Shown in pieces: positions 25,144-33,464 of a stretch of DNA of 64,000 bases; position 1 is the first letter of the stretch; each line of letters begins with the position of its first letter. Where the stretch lies: NCBI RefSeq assembly GCF_001651035.1, contig NZ_LXRG01000163.1, positions 1 to 64,000 on the forward strand, read 5' to 3'. The DNA is from Halomonas sp. ALS9 (lineage in GTDB: Bacteria > Pseudomonadota > Gammaproteobacteria > Pseudomonadales > Halomonadaceae). Made by a program: the position numbers and the translations under genes. The notes under the pieces are model-generated. The model did no database searches. It worked only from the letters and a program-made list of their open reading frames with translations, and was not told where the DNA came from.

Positions 25144-25713
25144 ATGCACGCAGATAACCAACACGCAGATAACCAAGTAGTTGCGCAAACGCTAAACTGG
25201 GTGCGTACCTTCATTGTGGCACATGATATTTGCCCGTTCGCTCAGCGGGAGCTAGCGCGTGAAACCATTCGCGTTGAGGTGGTGCGCTCCAAGAAAATTG
25301 AAGTGGCGCTTGAGGAGTTGATGGTCGAAGTCCAGTGGCTGGATGAGCATCCGGAAACAGAAACGACGCTGCTGGTCTTCCCAACGCTGTTCAAAAGCTT
25401 TGATCACTACCTGGATTTTGTTGAGCTGGCCGAAAGCATCCTTGTCGATCAGGGGTATGAAGGGGTCTATCAAATCGCCACTTTTCATCCCGATTACTGT
25501 TTCGAGGATGCTGAGCCTGATGATGCCGCTAACTATACCAACCGCTCTCCCTACGCCATGGTGCATTTGCTGCGCGAAGAGAGCGTCGAAAAGGCGATTG
25601 AGTTTTACGGTGATACTGACGCTATCCCCGAGCGCAATATCGCTAAGTTAACGGCGATGGGTAGCGCAGCCGCTGAGCAGCAGCTGCAACAATGTTTTGA
25701 TATAAATGACTAG
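25144..25713 (+). CDS. DUF1415 family protein
   Basis: A 189-residue cytoplasmic protein of uncharacterised family DUF1415. The landmarks are a N-terminal VAQTLNWVRTFIVAHDICPFAQREL, ETTLLVFPTLFKSFDHYLDFVE and YQIATFHPDYCFEDAEPDDAANYTNRSPYAMVHLLREESVE with an invariant-looking HP.Y.F...... NRSPYP-like run. The Cys in DICPFA and His in FHPDY could form a catalytic or metal site, but no reaction is known. The ATG at 25144 has GAGG about six bases upstream; a GTG 13 codons earlier is less likely. The start contains a small HADNQ-HADNQ repeat. Confidence 0.85.
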   Translation: MHADNQHADNQVVAQTLNWVRTFIVAHDICPFAQRELARETIRVEVVRSKKIEVALEELMVEVQWLDEHPETETTLLVFPTLFKSFDHYLDFVELAESILVDQGYEGVYQIATFHPDYCFEDAEPDDAANYTNRSPYAMVHLLREESVEKAIEFYGDTDAIPERNIAKLTAMGSAAAEQQLQQCFDIND

Positions 25714-25770
25714 CGTTTGAGGTTCATGGCTAACGTTTGAGGTTAATGCCTAAGATTTGAAATTAACGGC
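25711..25770. repeat. Three degenerate 20-base tandem repeats between convergent genes
   Basis: Consecutive 20-base units start TAGCGTTTGAGG, TAACGTTTGAGG and TAAGATTTGAAA and continue TT(C/A)A(T/C)(G)GC-like. Each begins with an in-frame stop triplet; the first is the DUF1415 stop itself and the last unit contains the convergent GGDEF gene's stop. It looks like slippage duplication of a gene end. Confidence 0.7.
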
Positions 25771-27424
25771 AAGGTTTGTGAATCACTAACTGATGTTTAC
25801 CTTTGCTTTTCGCCTCATACAGGGCGCCATCGGCAAGTTGTAGCACCGTATCAATATGCAGGCCGTGGTGCGGCCACCAGGCGGCGCCCAAACTACAGCC
25901 CACATGGGCGCGTTTGTTTTCGGGCAATAAAATCGGTTGGGCGATAGCGGTAAGTAAACGCCTACTAACCTCATGAGTCAGCATTTCCAGGTGCTCCGGC
26001 TTGGTTTTTAGCACCATGACGAATTCATCGCCACCCAGGCGCGCCCCCACATCGCCACTGCGCAGGGCATTTTTCAGGCGCTGAGTAATCTCAATGAGCA
26101 GCAGATCTCCTGCATGGTGGCCCAGTTCATCGTTGACCTGTTTGAAACCATCCAGGTCGATGTACATCACCACCATGCTTTGCTGGTTTCTTTCAGCTTC
26201 TGGGATGGCGAGCTGCAGATATTGATTCAGAAACGCACGGTTAGGCAGGCCCGTTAGTGGGTCGGTATTGGCTAAATCTTCCAAGCGGTGGATCGTCTGC
26301 CGTTGATCCAGCAAGCGGCTAACCATATTGCGCATAGAGGTCGACAGGCGTTTCATTTCAGGAGAACCGTTTTCCAGAGGAATACAATCCGCATGTTCGC
26401 CATCCTGTATTCTATCGGCGGCACTGGCTAAGCGAGAGAGAGGGGCTACCATGCGAGAGGCAATCATCCAGCCCGCCATTGCAAATAACAGTGCCAAGAG
26501 TATACCTATGCCCATAATCGCTGTCTGCAGCTCTTCCACAGGGGCAAAGGCGGTAGATACCGGTTTACGGCTAACGGCAACCCAGCCTAGGCCAGAGAAG
26601 TCTTCAAAGCCGCTGCTGCGCGCATAGCCGGTGACAAACTGTTCGCCATTGGGCCAGGTTTCAATCGCCCATTGCGGTGATGTTGTGGTGGGGCCTGGTA
26701 TGCGTTTTAGGCTGTTTAGCGTTTGACCTATAAGTGCCTCTGGGCCCAGCAGTACGGTACCGTTAGCTGAAAGCAATAGCATCTCGGCATCTTGCCGCTG
26801 CTGAGTGGGAGCGAACATGGAGTGCTGAATATATTCGGCCCACTGCCAACTCAAATGTACCGCCAGAACGCCCTGGAGTTCTTCATTGCGGTCATACACC
26901 GGGGTGGCAATATCGACAAATTTAAGCGCTTCACCGCTGGGGTTGGGCAGTAGCTGTGCGAGTAACACTGCCTCATGAACATCACCTATCCAGAGTGTCT
27001 CGCGCCCTTCAATAAATACGGGCCTTTGCGCGATTGAAACGCCTTCTAAAATCCCCCCCGTCGCTGCTTGAACCGTACCTGCTGGGTCGGTAAAGCCAAT
27101 CCACGAAACGACGTTGTGGTTGTCTTGCAGACGCTCTAGATGCTCCCGTAAAGCGCTAGTATTGGTGTCACTAGTGAGCGCCTGCATGGCTAATAGGAGT
27201 TTTACCTCTTTGATGCGTGCATCCATGTTGCGATCCAGCTTATCTATCATTTGATAGGCTGCTTCGGCGGTCGCATTACCAATATTATCTTCCATTTGCT
27301 GCGCCGATTCCCGCGATGCCACCCAGCCCAGTAGCAGCGTTGTGGCAAACACCAATGTGGCAATCAGGGCAATAAATCGCGAGCGCAGCGAGAAGCGTGA
27401 AAATAACCAAGCTTGAACAGACAT
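25763..27424 (-). CDS. Membrane diguanylate cyclase with Cache sensor, HAMP and GGDEF
   Basis: A 553-residue protein: helix near 15-36, a periplasmic dCache-like sensor (about 40-295, with WIGFTDPAGTVQAATGG and VYDRNEELQGVLAVHLSW), second helix near 302-322, HAMP, then GGDEF (about 385-545). The active motif is intact at 464-468 (RLGGDEF), with the inhibitory RxxD site at 456-459 (RSGD), so it should make c-di-GMP under product inhibition. It opposes the EAL protein encoded at 13204-14400 in function. The ligand sensed is unknown. Confidence 0.93.
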   Translation of the reverse strand: MSVQAWLFSRFSLRSRFIALIATLVFATTLLLGWVASRESAQQMEDNIGNATAEAAYQMIDKLDRNMDARIKEVKLLLAMQALTSDTNTSALREHLERLQDNHNVVSWIGFTDPAGTVQAATGGILEGVSIAQRPVFIEGRETLWIGDVHEAVLLAQLLPNPSGEALKFVDIATPVYDRNEELQGVLAVHLSWQWAEYIQHSMFAPTQQRQDAEMLLLSANGTVLLGPEALIGQTLNSLKRIPGPTTTSPQWAIETWPNGEQFVTGYARSSGFEDFSGLGWVAVSRKPVSTAFAPVEELQTAIMGIGILLALLFAMAGWMIASRMVAPLSRLASAADRIQDGEHADCIPLENGSPEMKRLSTSMRNMVSRLLDQRQTIHRLEDLANTDPLTGLPNRAFLNQYLQLAIPEAERNQQSMVVMYIDLDGFKQVNDELGHHAGDLLLIEITQRLKNALRSGDVGARLGGDEFVMVLKTKPEHLEMLTHEVSRRLLTAIAQPILLPENKRAHVGCSLGAAWWPHHGLHIDTVLQLADGALYEAKSKGKHQLVIHKPCR

Positions 27425-27553
27425 AATTTGCCATCACAGAGAAAGAATTTATTTAATTTCATTATTATGTAGAGAAAACGTACCCTATTCTGTCAATATT
27501 TGCATTTTACTGTCTGTAATTTTTATTAATGTTAGCGTTGGCTCGATGGTAAA

Positions 27554-27572
27554 GGGCCAGCCGAGCTGGCCC
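27554..27572 (-). terminator. Hairpin between chemoreceptor and diguanylate cyclase genes
   Basis: A perfect 8-bp G/C stem GGGCCAGC/GCTGGCCC with a three-base loop lies 24 bases after the chemoreceptor stop; the minus-strand continuation is TTTACC, a short T-run. Probable terminator. Confidence 0.65.
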
Positions 27573-27596
27573 CAAAGTGCGGTCTAAAACGCCTCT

Positions 27597-29261
27597 CTAA
27601 AACGCTTCCCAATCGGGTGTGGCGCTAGGCAATTGTTTAGATTGATAAGAGCGATGAGTAGAAGCAGTCCGCTGTGAGCTAGTGACGGCGGGGCTTGCTG
27701 TGCCACTGTTAGTGGCGTGCTTGAGTTTGAAGGTGGTAACTAACTCCGCCAAACGGGTGGCTTCATCCTGAAGTGACGCTGATGCCGTACTGGTTTCTTC
27801 AACCAACGACACATTTTCCTGAGTGGCGGAATCCATCTGAGAAACTGCTGTACTCACTTGGCTAATGCCCATCTCCTGCTCTTTTGCGGCGAGAGCGAGC
27901 TCTTGCATCATCTCGGTCACTTTACGAATTGCTTCGTTGATCTCCGCCATATCATGGCCATTTTTCGCTGCTTGCTCCGCACCCACCACAATACGCTGCG
28001 AGATATCTTCAATCATGGTGCGTATTTCTTTCGAAGAAGTGGAGGTCTTTGTGGCTAATGAGCGGACTTCACTGGCCACCACCGCAAAGCCTCTACCATG
28101 CTCGCCTGCTCGAGCCGCTTCCACCGACGCATTCAACGCCAGGATATTGGTTTGAAAGGCGATCGAGTCAATCACCTGGACAATATCGTGGACTTTGTGT
28201 GAGGTCTCTTCCAGCTCGCGCATCAGTAGGCTAGTGCGCTCTGAGGCCTGTTTACCGGTATTCGCCTGTTGCGCTGCGTCTTGGGTTAGTTGCTGTGCTT
28301 GACCGGCGGTGTCGGCGTTCTGCCGCACAATCGATGAAATTTCATCCATACTTGCGGCGGTTTGTTGCAATGCCGCGGCTTGTTGCTCGGTACGTGAGGC
28401 GAGGTCTTGGCTGCCGCTCGCGATTTGTTTGGAACTAGAGGCGACGGCTTCGCTACTTTGATTGAGTGTGCCAATCATCTCCTCCAGGCGCTCTTGCATA
28501 TCTTCCATGGCACTATAAAGGCGACCGATCTCATTACGTCCCCTGCCTTCAATGTGGCTAGTCAAATCACCTTTAGCCACATTCTCACATATCCTAACCG
28601 CACGCTGGAGTGGATTAATAACGAGCCGGTTAATCATTATTTGCACCACAATATAGAGGACAATGGCGGCTAAAATGAGTACGCCCACCGTAATGCCAAA
28701 AATGACACTGTCACGTTGGGCCTCTGAATGAACTTGGTTGCCTCTGCTTAGTGCGTAATTATTAAAATTATTGATCGCAGTGCTGAAGCTTGAAAATTTC
28801 TGATTGATGGGATCCCGATATTTATCAAGTGCCTCATAGCGGGCATTGGCTAAATCCTCTCTTAGTGTGTCAGTGATAACAAGGTTGTAGCTATCAACAA
28901 TCGCATCAATCAGTGGGCGTCGCTCTGAGTCACTCGCTAGCTCAAGGCTTGTGAGTTCAGCAATGCGTTGATCGGATTTTTCCAAGCTCTGTCGTGCTTC
29001 GTCTAGCGACCGCTCTGCATTGTTTTCGTTACCCGTGCGATAGTGCTGGGACATACGCTCGAGTCTTACTCGAACCTCCATTAGATTCGTTTCTGCTCGG
29101 TTGGCAGCACTTGCTTGCTGAGCGCTTATTTCATTAATTTCTGATAGCAGCTGTGCGGCCTCGCGTTCTTCCATTACACCCATACTACCCAGTACTATGA
29201 TCATCGCTAAAAGCACGATCAGTGCACCGGCAATCACTTTTTTAACGGATATGTTTTGCAT
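27597..29261 (-). CDS. Methyl-accepting chemotaxis protein
   Basis: A 554-residue chemoreceptor with membrane helix near 8-28, a helical periplasmic sensor, second helix near 188-212, HAMP and a full signalling domain with DSIAFQTNILALNASVEAARAGEHGRGFAVVASEVRSLA. The C-terminus PDWEAF is a xWxxF-type CheR/CheB tether like that of the receptor at 14531-16201. The ATG at 29261 has GGAGG eight bases upstream; the frame extends nine codons further without support. It stands alone. Confidence 0.94.
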   Translation of the reverse strand: MQNISVKKVIAGALIVLLAMIIVLGSMGVMEEREAAQLLSEINEISAQQASAANRAETNLMEVRVRLERMSQHYRTGNENNAERSLDEARQSLEKSDQRIAELTSLELASDSERRPLIDAIVDSYNLVITDTLREDLANARYEALDKYRDPINQKFSSFSTAINNFNNYALSRGNQVHSEAQRDSVIFGITVGVLILAAIVLYIVVQIMINRLVINPLQRAVRICENVAKGDLTSHIEGRGRNEIGRLYSAMEDMQERLEEMIGTLNQSSEAVASSSKQIASGSQDLASRTEQQAAALQQTAASMDEISSIVRQNADTAGQAQQLTQDAAQQANTGKQASERTSLLMRELEETSHKVHDIVQVIDSIAFQTNILALNASVEAARAGEHGRGFAVVASEVRSLATKTSTSSKEIRTMIEDISQRIVVGAEQAAKNGHDMAEINEAIRKVTEMMQELALAAKEQEMGISQVSTAVSQMDSATQENVSLVEETSTASASLQDEATRLAELVTTFKLKHATNSGTASPAVTSSQRTASTHRSYQSKQLPSATPDWEAF

Positions 29262-29608
29262 CGATATGCCTCCAAATGCTCCCAGCACCTGTATTGATGC
29301 TTAAGGGAGCTTTAAAAGGTACCAATTGCTTGTTAAGTTGGCGGGTTAATTAAGCTATTTTTAATGTATTATATTCATAGATTCTTAATCACGATAAAGT
29401 TGTATAGTTAAATGTTTGCTTGCTATTTTAAGGGGGGCAGTTGTATTTAAAATAAAAGTCTTTAGGCCTTTTTCGATGATTAAAAGAGGGGGGCATTTCT
29501 ATAGAGAAAGAAGGTGGGGGAAAAAGGGGGTAAGAAACAAAGGCCGAATTAGGGGCGTAAACTCCTAACTCAAGCCAGTGCTTTCAATCGTTACTTTAAA
29601 CGTAACGA
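29262..29608. other. Gene-free stretch with G-runs and a possible chemoreceptor promoter
   Basis: No gene is visible. On the plus strand four runs of five or six G occur (29432-29437, 29488-29493, 29516-29520, 29526-29530). On the minus strand a perfect TATAAT (29368-29373) lies about 107 bases before the chemoreceptor start, without a convincing -35. An AATCGTTAC/GTAACGATT hairpin (29586-29610) touches the GNAT stop codon and may end that transcript. Confidence 0.5.
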
Positions 29609-30103
29609 TTAAAGTGTCTTATGCATCACATAAGTGTCGACAAACCCAAGGCGCGCATGCCGGTAGGCATTAGGAATGGTACCCACAATGCTAAAGCCAA
29701 GTTTTTGCCATAAGGCGACAGCGACGTCATTGGTGGCAACCACGGCGTTGTACTGCATGGCTAGAAACCCCAGTTCCCGCGCCTGTTGTTGGGAATGTTC
29801 ACACATGGCATGCGCTACGCCTTTGCCCCGAGCGGCGGGGGTGACCATATAGCCACAGTTGCATACATGGTCACCGGGGCCTGCCGCGTTGGCTTTTAAG
29901 TAGTAGGCACCCAGCACTTGGCCATTTTCATCTTTGGCGACCACACTGACAGCCGGCATTTTACACCATAGCTGACGGGCAGCTTCAAAGCTGATATCGG
30001 GATCAAACGCATAGGTTTCTTGCGCAGCAACAATGGCTTGGAACGTTGGCCAGAAAACAACAAAGTCGTCATCCGTCATCGGAGAGAAAGCGAGTGTGGT
30101 CAT
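29609..30103 (-). CDS. GNAT-family N-acetyltransferase
   Basis: A 164-residue GNAT protein. The acetyl-CoA loop is seen in CGYMVTPAARGKGVAHAMCEHSQQQARELGF (the Q/RxxGxG/A pattern as RGKGVA), followed by MQYNAVVATNDVAVALWQKLGFSIVGTIPNAYRH. Substrate unknown; such proteins acetylate small amines or antibiotics. It follows the LLM oxidoreductase by 23 bases, so they are probably cotranscribed. Confidence 0.88.
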   Translation of the reverse strand: MTTLAFSPMTDDDFVVFWPTFQAIVAAQETYAFDPDISFEAARQLWCKMPAVSVVAKDENGQVLGAYYLKANAAGPGDHVCNCGYMVTPAARGKGVAHAMCEHSQQQARELGFLAMQYNAVVATNDVAVALWQKLGFSIVGTIPNAYRHARLGFVDTYVMHKTL

Positions 30104-30126
30104 TAGTATCCTCTAGGGCGAAGCGT

Positions 30127-31119
30127 TTACCGAGCGACCTCAGCCACGATCTCGTAGCTACGCAGGCGGTCAGCGTGGTTATAAAAGTCGCTATTAATCA
30201 TCAGCTCATCGGCGCCAGTACGCGCTTGGAACTCTTCAAGCTCCGCCTTCACCGTCTCCGGCCCACCGATAATTGCCGCGCCTAAAAACTGGCTGACCTG
30301 GGCTTGCTCAACCGGCGACCAGTCTAGTTGCTCAACCGGTGGCTGTGATTGAGTCGGCTTACCGCGGATTAGATTTAAAAACTTCTGCTGCGCGGTGGTG
30401 GCCAAATAGTGAGCCATCGCGTCGCTCTCTGCGGCCATCACGGGAAGGCCGACCATGGCGTGGGGCTTATCCAGGTGTTCCGAAGGGCGGAAGTTGTCGC
30501 GGTATAAACGAAGGGCTTCGAATAAATAACCCGGCGCAAACTGAGCAGCAAACGCAAAGGGCAGGCCAAGCTTGGCCGCCAGCTGTGCGCTGTAGCCGCT
30601 GGAACCCAGTAACCAGATAGGCACATGGGTGCCCTGGCCAGGCACCGCTTTCACACGCTGTTGAGGCTCTGCATCGGCTAAATAGCTGCGTAGCTCATTC
30701 AGCAACTGTGGAAAGTCGTCAACGCCTGCATGAGCGTTGCGGCGCATGGCCTGCATGGTGGCGCCATCCGAGCCCGGCGCACGGCCTAAACCTAGGTCAA
30801 TACGGCCAGGGTAGAGCGTTTCCAGGGTGCCGAACTGCTCGGCAATCACCAGAGGTGGATGGTTAGGCAGCATAATACCACCGCTGCCCACGCGGATCGT
30901 CGACGTTTGTCCCGCAATATGGCCAATCAACACTGCGGTGGCGGCGCTGGCGATACCGGCAATATTGTGGTGCTCGGCAAGCCAGTAACGGGTAAAGCCC
31001 AGTCGCTCGGTTAATTGTGCAAGGGCAACGCTATCGCGGAAGGTCTCAGCGGCACTGCCGCCCTGGCGAATAGGTGCCAGATCGAGGACGGAAAGTGCCG
31101 TGGAAGCGAGTTGGCTCAT
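30127..31119 (-). CDS. LLM-class flavin-dependent oxidoreductase (luciferase-like)
   Basis: A 330-residue TIM-barrel flavin monooxygenase-like protein of the group often annotated as YhbW. Landmarks: [84 protein letters not shown] and [25 protein letters not shown]. These proteins use FMN or F420 to oxidise small substrates; the substrate here is unknown. Flanked by SDR upstream (121 bases) and GNAT downstream (23 bases) on the same strand. Confidence 0.92.
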   Translation of the reverse strand: MSQLASTALSVLDLAPIRQGGSAAETFRDSVALAQLTERLGFTRYWLAEHHNIAGIASAATAVLIGHIAGQTSTIRVGSGGIMLPNHPPLVIAEQFGTLETLYPGRIDLGLGRAPGSDGATMQAMRRNAHAGVDDFPQLLNELRSYLADAEPQQRVKAVPGQGTHVPIWLLGSSGYSAQLAAKLGLPFAFAAQFAPGYLFEALRLYRDNFRPSEHLDKPHAMVGLPVMAAESDAMAHYLATTAQQKFLNLIRGKPTQSQPPVEQLDWSPVEQAQVSQFLGAAIIGGPETVKAELEEFQARTGADELMINSDFYNHADRLRSYEIVAEVAR

Positions 31120-31240
31120 GGGTCACCTGCAAATAAATTCGTGGGCGCGTAGAGTGTGGAATTACTTAGCGCGCTTGGTAATTACACGTTATGCGGCCAG
31201 TGCAGGTGAATTGCAAGGGGCTTGTAAGACTGCGTTCCCC

Positions 31241-31927
31241 TCATTCAAGCGGCGGGGTGGGGCGAATAAGAATTTCATTCACGTCCACATGGGCTGGCTG
31301 GGAAAGCGCATAAACCACTGCATTGGCAATGTCGCGATCCTCTAAGGCATGGGTCGGTGACTCATCAAAAAAGGGCGTGTCGACCATTCCCGGTTCGATC
31401 AATGTTACGCGCATGCCAGTACCGCGCAGCTCTTCGCGTAGGTTATAGCCGATTCCTGTGACCGCCCATTTGGTGGCGCTATACATAGAGCCTGGAATGG
31501 TCGTGCGGCCTGCCGCTGAGCCGGTTAATAACACATGGCCTTTGCTACGTTTAAGGGCAGGCAAGCAGGCCTGGATAGTGAGGCCCACGCCATATATGTT
31601 GGTCAGGATCATCTCACGCCATGTGTCGTGGTCGGCCTCACTAAAGCCACCGGGTGAGCCGCCACGGCCAGCGTTGGCAAAGACACCATCCAGGCGGCCA
31701 AAGGTTTCCAGCGCCTGTTCCACCATGGCCTGCTGCTGATCCATGTTGGTCACATCTAGCTCACAGGTCAGCACGTTTTCCGGCCCCAGCTCTTGAGCCA
31801 GTGCAGCTAGCTTGTCACTAGAACGTGCAGCGAGTACCAGCTTATAGCCTTCACGAGCGGCTGCTCGGGCGGTGGCTGCGCCAATGCCGCTAGATGCGCC
31901 GGTAATTAATAGCACGCGGTTTTGCAT
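31241..31927 (-). CDS. Short-chain dehydrogenase/reductase (YdfG-like classical SDR)
   Basis: A 228-residue NAD(P)-dependent oxidoreductase. TGASSGIG at 9-16, NAG motif in VFANAGRGG, catalytic Ser (LLTGSAAGR) and YSATK (Tyr-x3-Lys). The PG segment LIEPGMVDTPFF follows. Such enzymes act on hydroxy acids or small alcohols; the substrate is not predictable. The ribosome site GGAGCG is close to the ATG. Confidence 0.9.
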   Translation of the reverse strand: MQNRVLLITGASSGIGAATARAAAREGYKLVLAARSSDKLAALAQELGPENVLTCELDVTNMDQQQAMVEQALETFGRLDGVFANAGRGGSPGGFSEADHDTWREMILTNIYGVGLTIQACLPALKRSKGHVLLTGSAAGRTTIPGSMYSATKWAVTGIGYNLREELRGTGMRVTLIEPGMVDTPFFDESPTHALEDRDIANAVVYALSQPAHVDVNEILIRPTPPLE

Positions 31928-32091
31928 GGGTTGCGCTCCTTGCTTGGTTAGTCAAGTAAGCTTTTAGCATGGCTAAGGTGGCAGCATCCTGCAAATATAG
32001 GCTTAACCAGCTTGGTGCTGTTCTGCTGTTAGCACTGTTCTGCTATTGGTGCTGCGATGCTAATTGACCGTAAACGAAGCGCCCAACTGTT

Positions 32092-33369
32092 TTACGTTTT
32101 AGCATCTTTACGTTTTAGCATTGCGGAAAGATCAAGAATAGCTTGGGCCATATCTGCCATGCTTTTGCTTTGATCCATCGATGTTTTACGCAGAAAGCGG
32201 TAAGCCTCCTCTTCGCTCATCTCCTGATGAGCCATGATCAGGCCCTTGGCGCGCTCAATGAGTTTGCGTTCACGTAGCGCTTTGCGAGTATTTTCGAGCT
32301 CATCACTAAGCCCCTGTAAACGGCTGGCCTGAGCCTGGGTGAGTTCAATCAGCGAGCGACCTAATGGCGAGGTGAGGGCGTTGGCGGTCAGGTCACCTAA
32401 CGGCTGCCCATCATTAAGCGCCAGCAGCTGTTCGCAAGGCGCAGGAGCATAAGTGCAAGGCTGCGTTTTAGTTTTCTCTAAAGCGTCTTGCGCTTGGGCG
32501 ATTTTGCGGTGGCAAAGCACGCTCAGCTGTGAGATCAGCGCATCTTCGACCATTTTCATTGAGTCGATACGCAGGGTGGTCAGTTCGTACCAGGTTTCAC
32601 CCAGAGTATCCGGTGCCTCTTTGGGCGATGATTGCGATGCCGACGAGCGTTGGCAGGCGATATCGCGCAACTGGCAAATGCCCGACAGCGTGCGCGGTGA
32701 AAGCTCTTTTTGCCATGCCTGCTGTGCTTCGGGGGTCGCAAACTCGACAAAGGTGTCAAAGCAGCGCTGTTGATCTGTCATAAGCTGGTTTAGCAAGGCA
32801 CGGTGGGACTCGTCGAAGTGGCCATGAGTAAAGCCAAAGGCGCCACAGGCGCGCTCTTGGCCAGCCAGCTCTTTGCCCTGCATTAAGTGGAAGATGGCGA
32901 CCAGGGTGCGGGTAATATCAGGATCGATAGAGGTGTCAGCGGCCTCAAACACAATGGCGAGCAGACCACTGGTTAACTGGTTAAACGCCTGAGTTGCCGC
33001 ATCTGGCGTGATGGCAAAGGTATCGATGGCCTGGCGAAGCGTGCCAAGTTCGTCTAGCGCATACCAAACGGCGGCAATCCGGCGTAGTAAGCGCGCGGCG
33101 GCCTGGGGGCGGGCTTCCTCGCTGAGCGCTTCCAGCCGTTGGCGCATTAATGTTTCGGCCTGCTGGCTGTGCTCACGGTAGGTGTCGCGACGGTTTTTGA
33201 AGCGTTGACCCTGGGAGACTAGGTAAATCGTCGAGGCGCCTCGTTCACGCTGGAGCATATGAATAAAGCGACTAATGTCGCCGACAATATCGGCGGTGGT
33301 GGCAAGGTGGGTAAGGTTGTCGATATCGCAACGGATGGCGGTTAGAAGCAGTTGCTGCGCTGAGGACAT
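32092..33369 (-). CDS. nasR: Nitrate-sensing ANTAR antitermination regulator (NasR type)
   Basis: A 425-residue regulator: an all-helical NIT nitrate/nitrite-sensing domain (about 40-290, with FIHMLQRERGASTIYLVSQG and its conserved Arg) and a C-terminal ANTAR RNA-binding domain (about 355-415; LRERKLIERAKGLIMAHQEMSEEEAYRFLRKTSM). In Klebsiella NasR binds nitrate and then a two-hairpin leader RNA to relieve termination ahead of nitrate-assimilation genes. Here it follows the NarK-type transporter gene, 95 bases downstream, and that gene's leader carries two ANTAR-type hairpins, so the pair looks self-contained. No nitrate reductase gene is in the window. Confidence 0.93.
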   Translation of the reverse strand: MSSAQQLLLTAIRCDIDNLTHLATTADIVGDISRFIHMLQRERGASTIYLVSQGQRFKNRRDTYREHSQQAETLMRQRLEALSEEARPQAAARLLRRIAAVWYALDELGTLRQAIDTFAITPDAATQAFNQLTSGLLAIVFEAADTSIDPDITRTLVAIFHLMQGKELAGQERACGAFGFTHGHFDESHRALLNQLMTDQQRCFDTFVEFATPEAQQAWQKELSPRTLSGICQLRDIACQRSSASQSSPKEAPDTLGETWYELTTLRIDSMKMVEDALISQLSVLCHRKIAQAQDALEKTKTQPCTYAPAPCEQLLALNDGQPLGDLTANALTSPLGRSLIELTQAQASRLQGLSDELENTRKALRERKLIERAKGLIMAHQEMSEEEAYRFLRKTSMDQSKSMADMAQAILDLSAMLKRKDAKT

Positions 33370-33397
33370 AGAGATTTCCTTGAGTGACTCGCCGCCT

Positions 33398-33444
33398 AAA
33401 AATGAGCACTCCCGCTCTGCTGCTTTTAGCAGGAGGGGAGTGCT
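33398..33444 (-). terminator. Terminator between nitrate transporter and nasR
   Basis: On the minus strand AGCACTCCC pairs with GGGAGTGCT, with an inner CTGCT/AGCAG stem, and is followed by CATTTTT. It lies 20 bases after the transporter stop. NasR expression would need read-through or its own promoter. The inner loop AAAAGC lacks the G at position 4 expected of an ANTAR loop. Confidence 0.7.
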
Positions 33445-33464
33445 TTGAGTGTACTGGAAAGCGC

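Noticed and set aside
33405-33444. Hairpin between the nitrate transporter and nasR as a third ANTAR site
   Set aside because: Its loop AAAAGC lacks G at position 4, and the T-run behind it marks a terminator.
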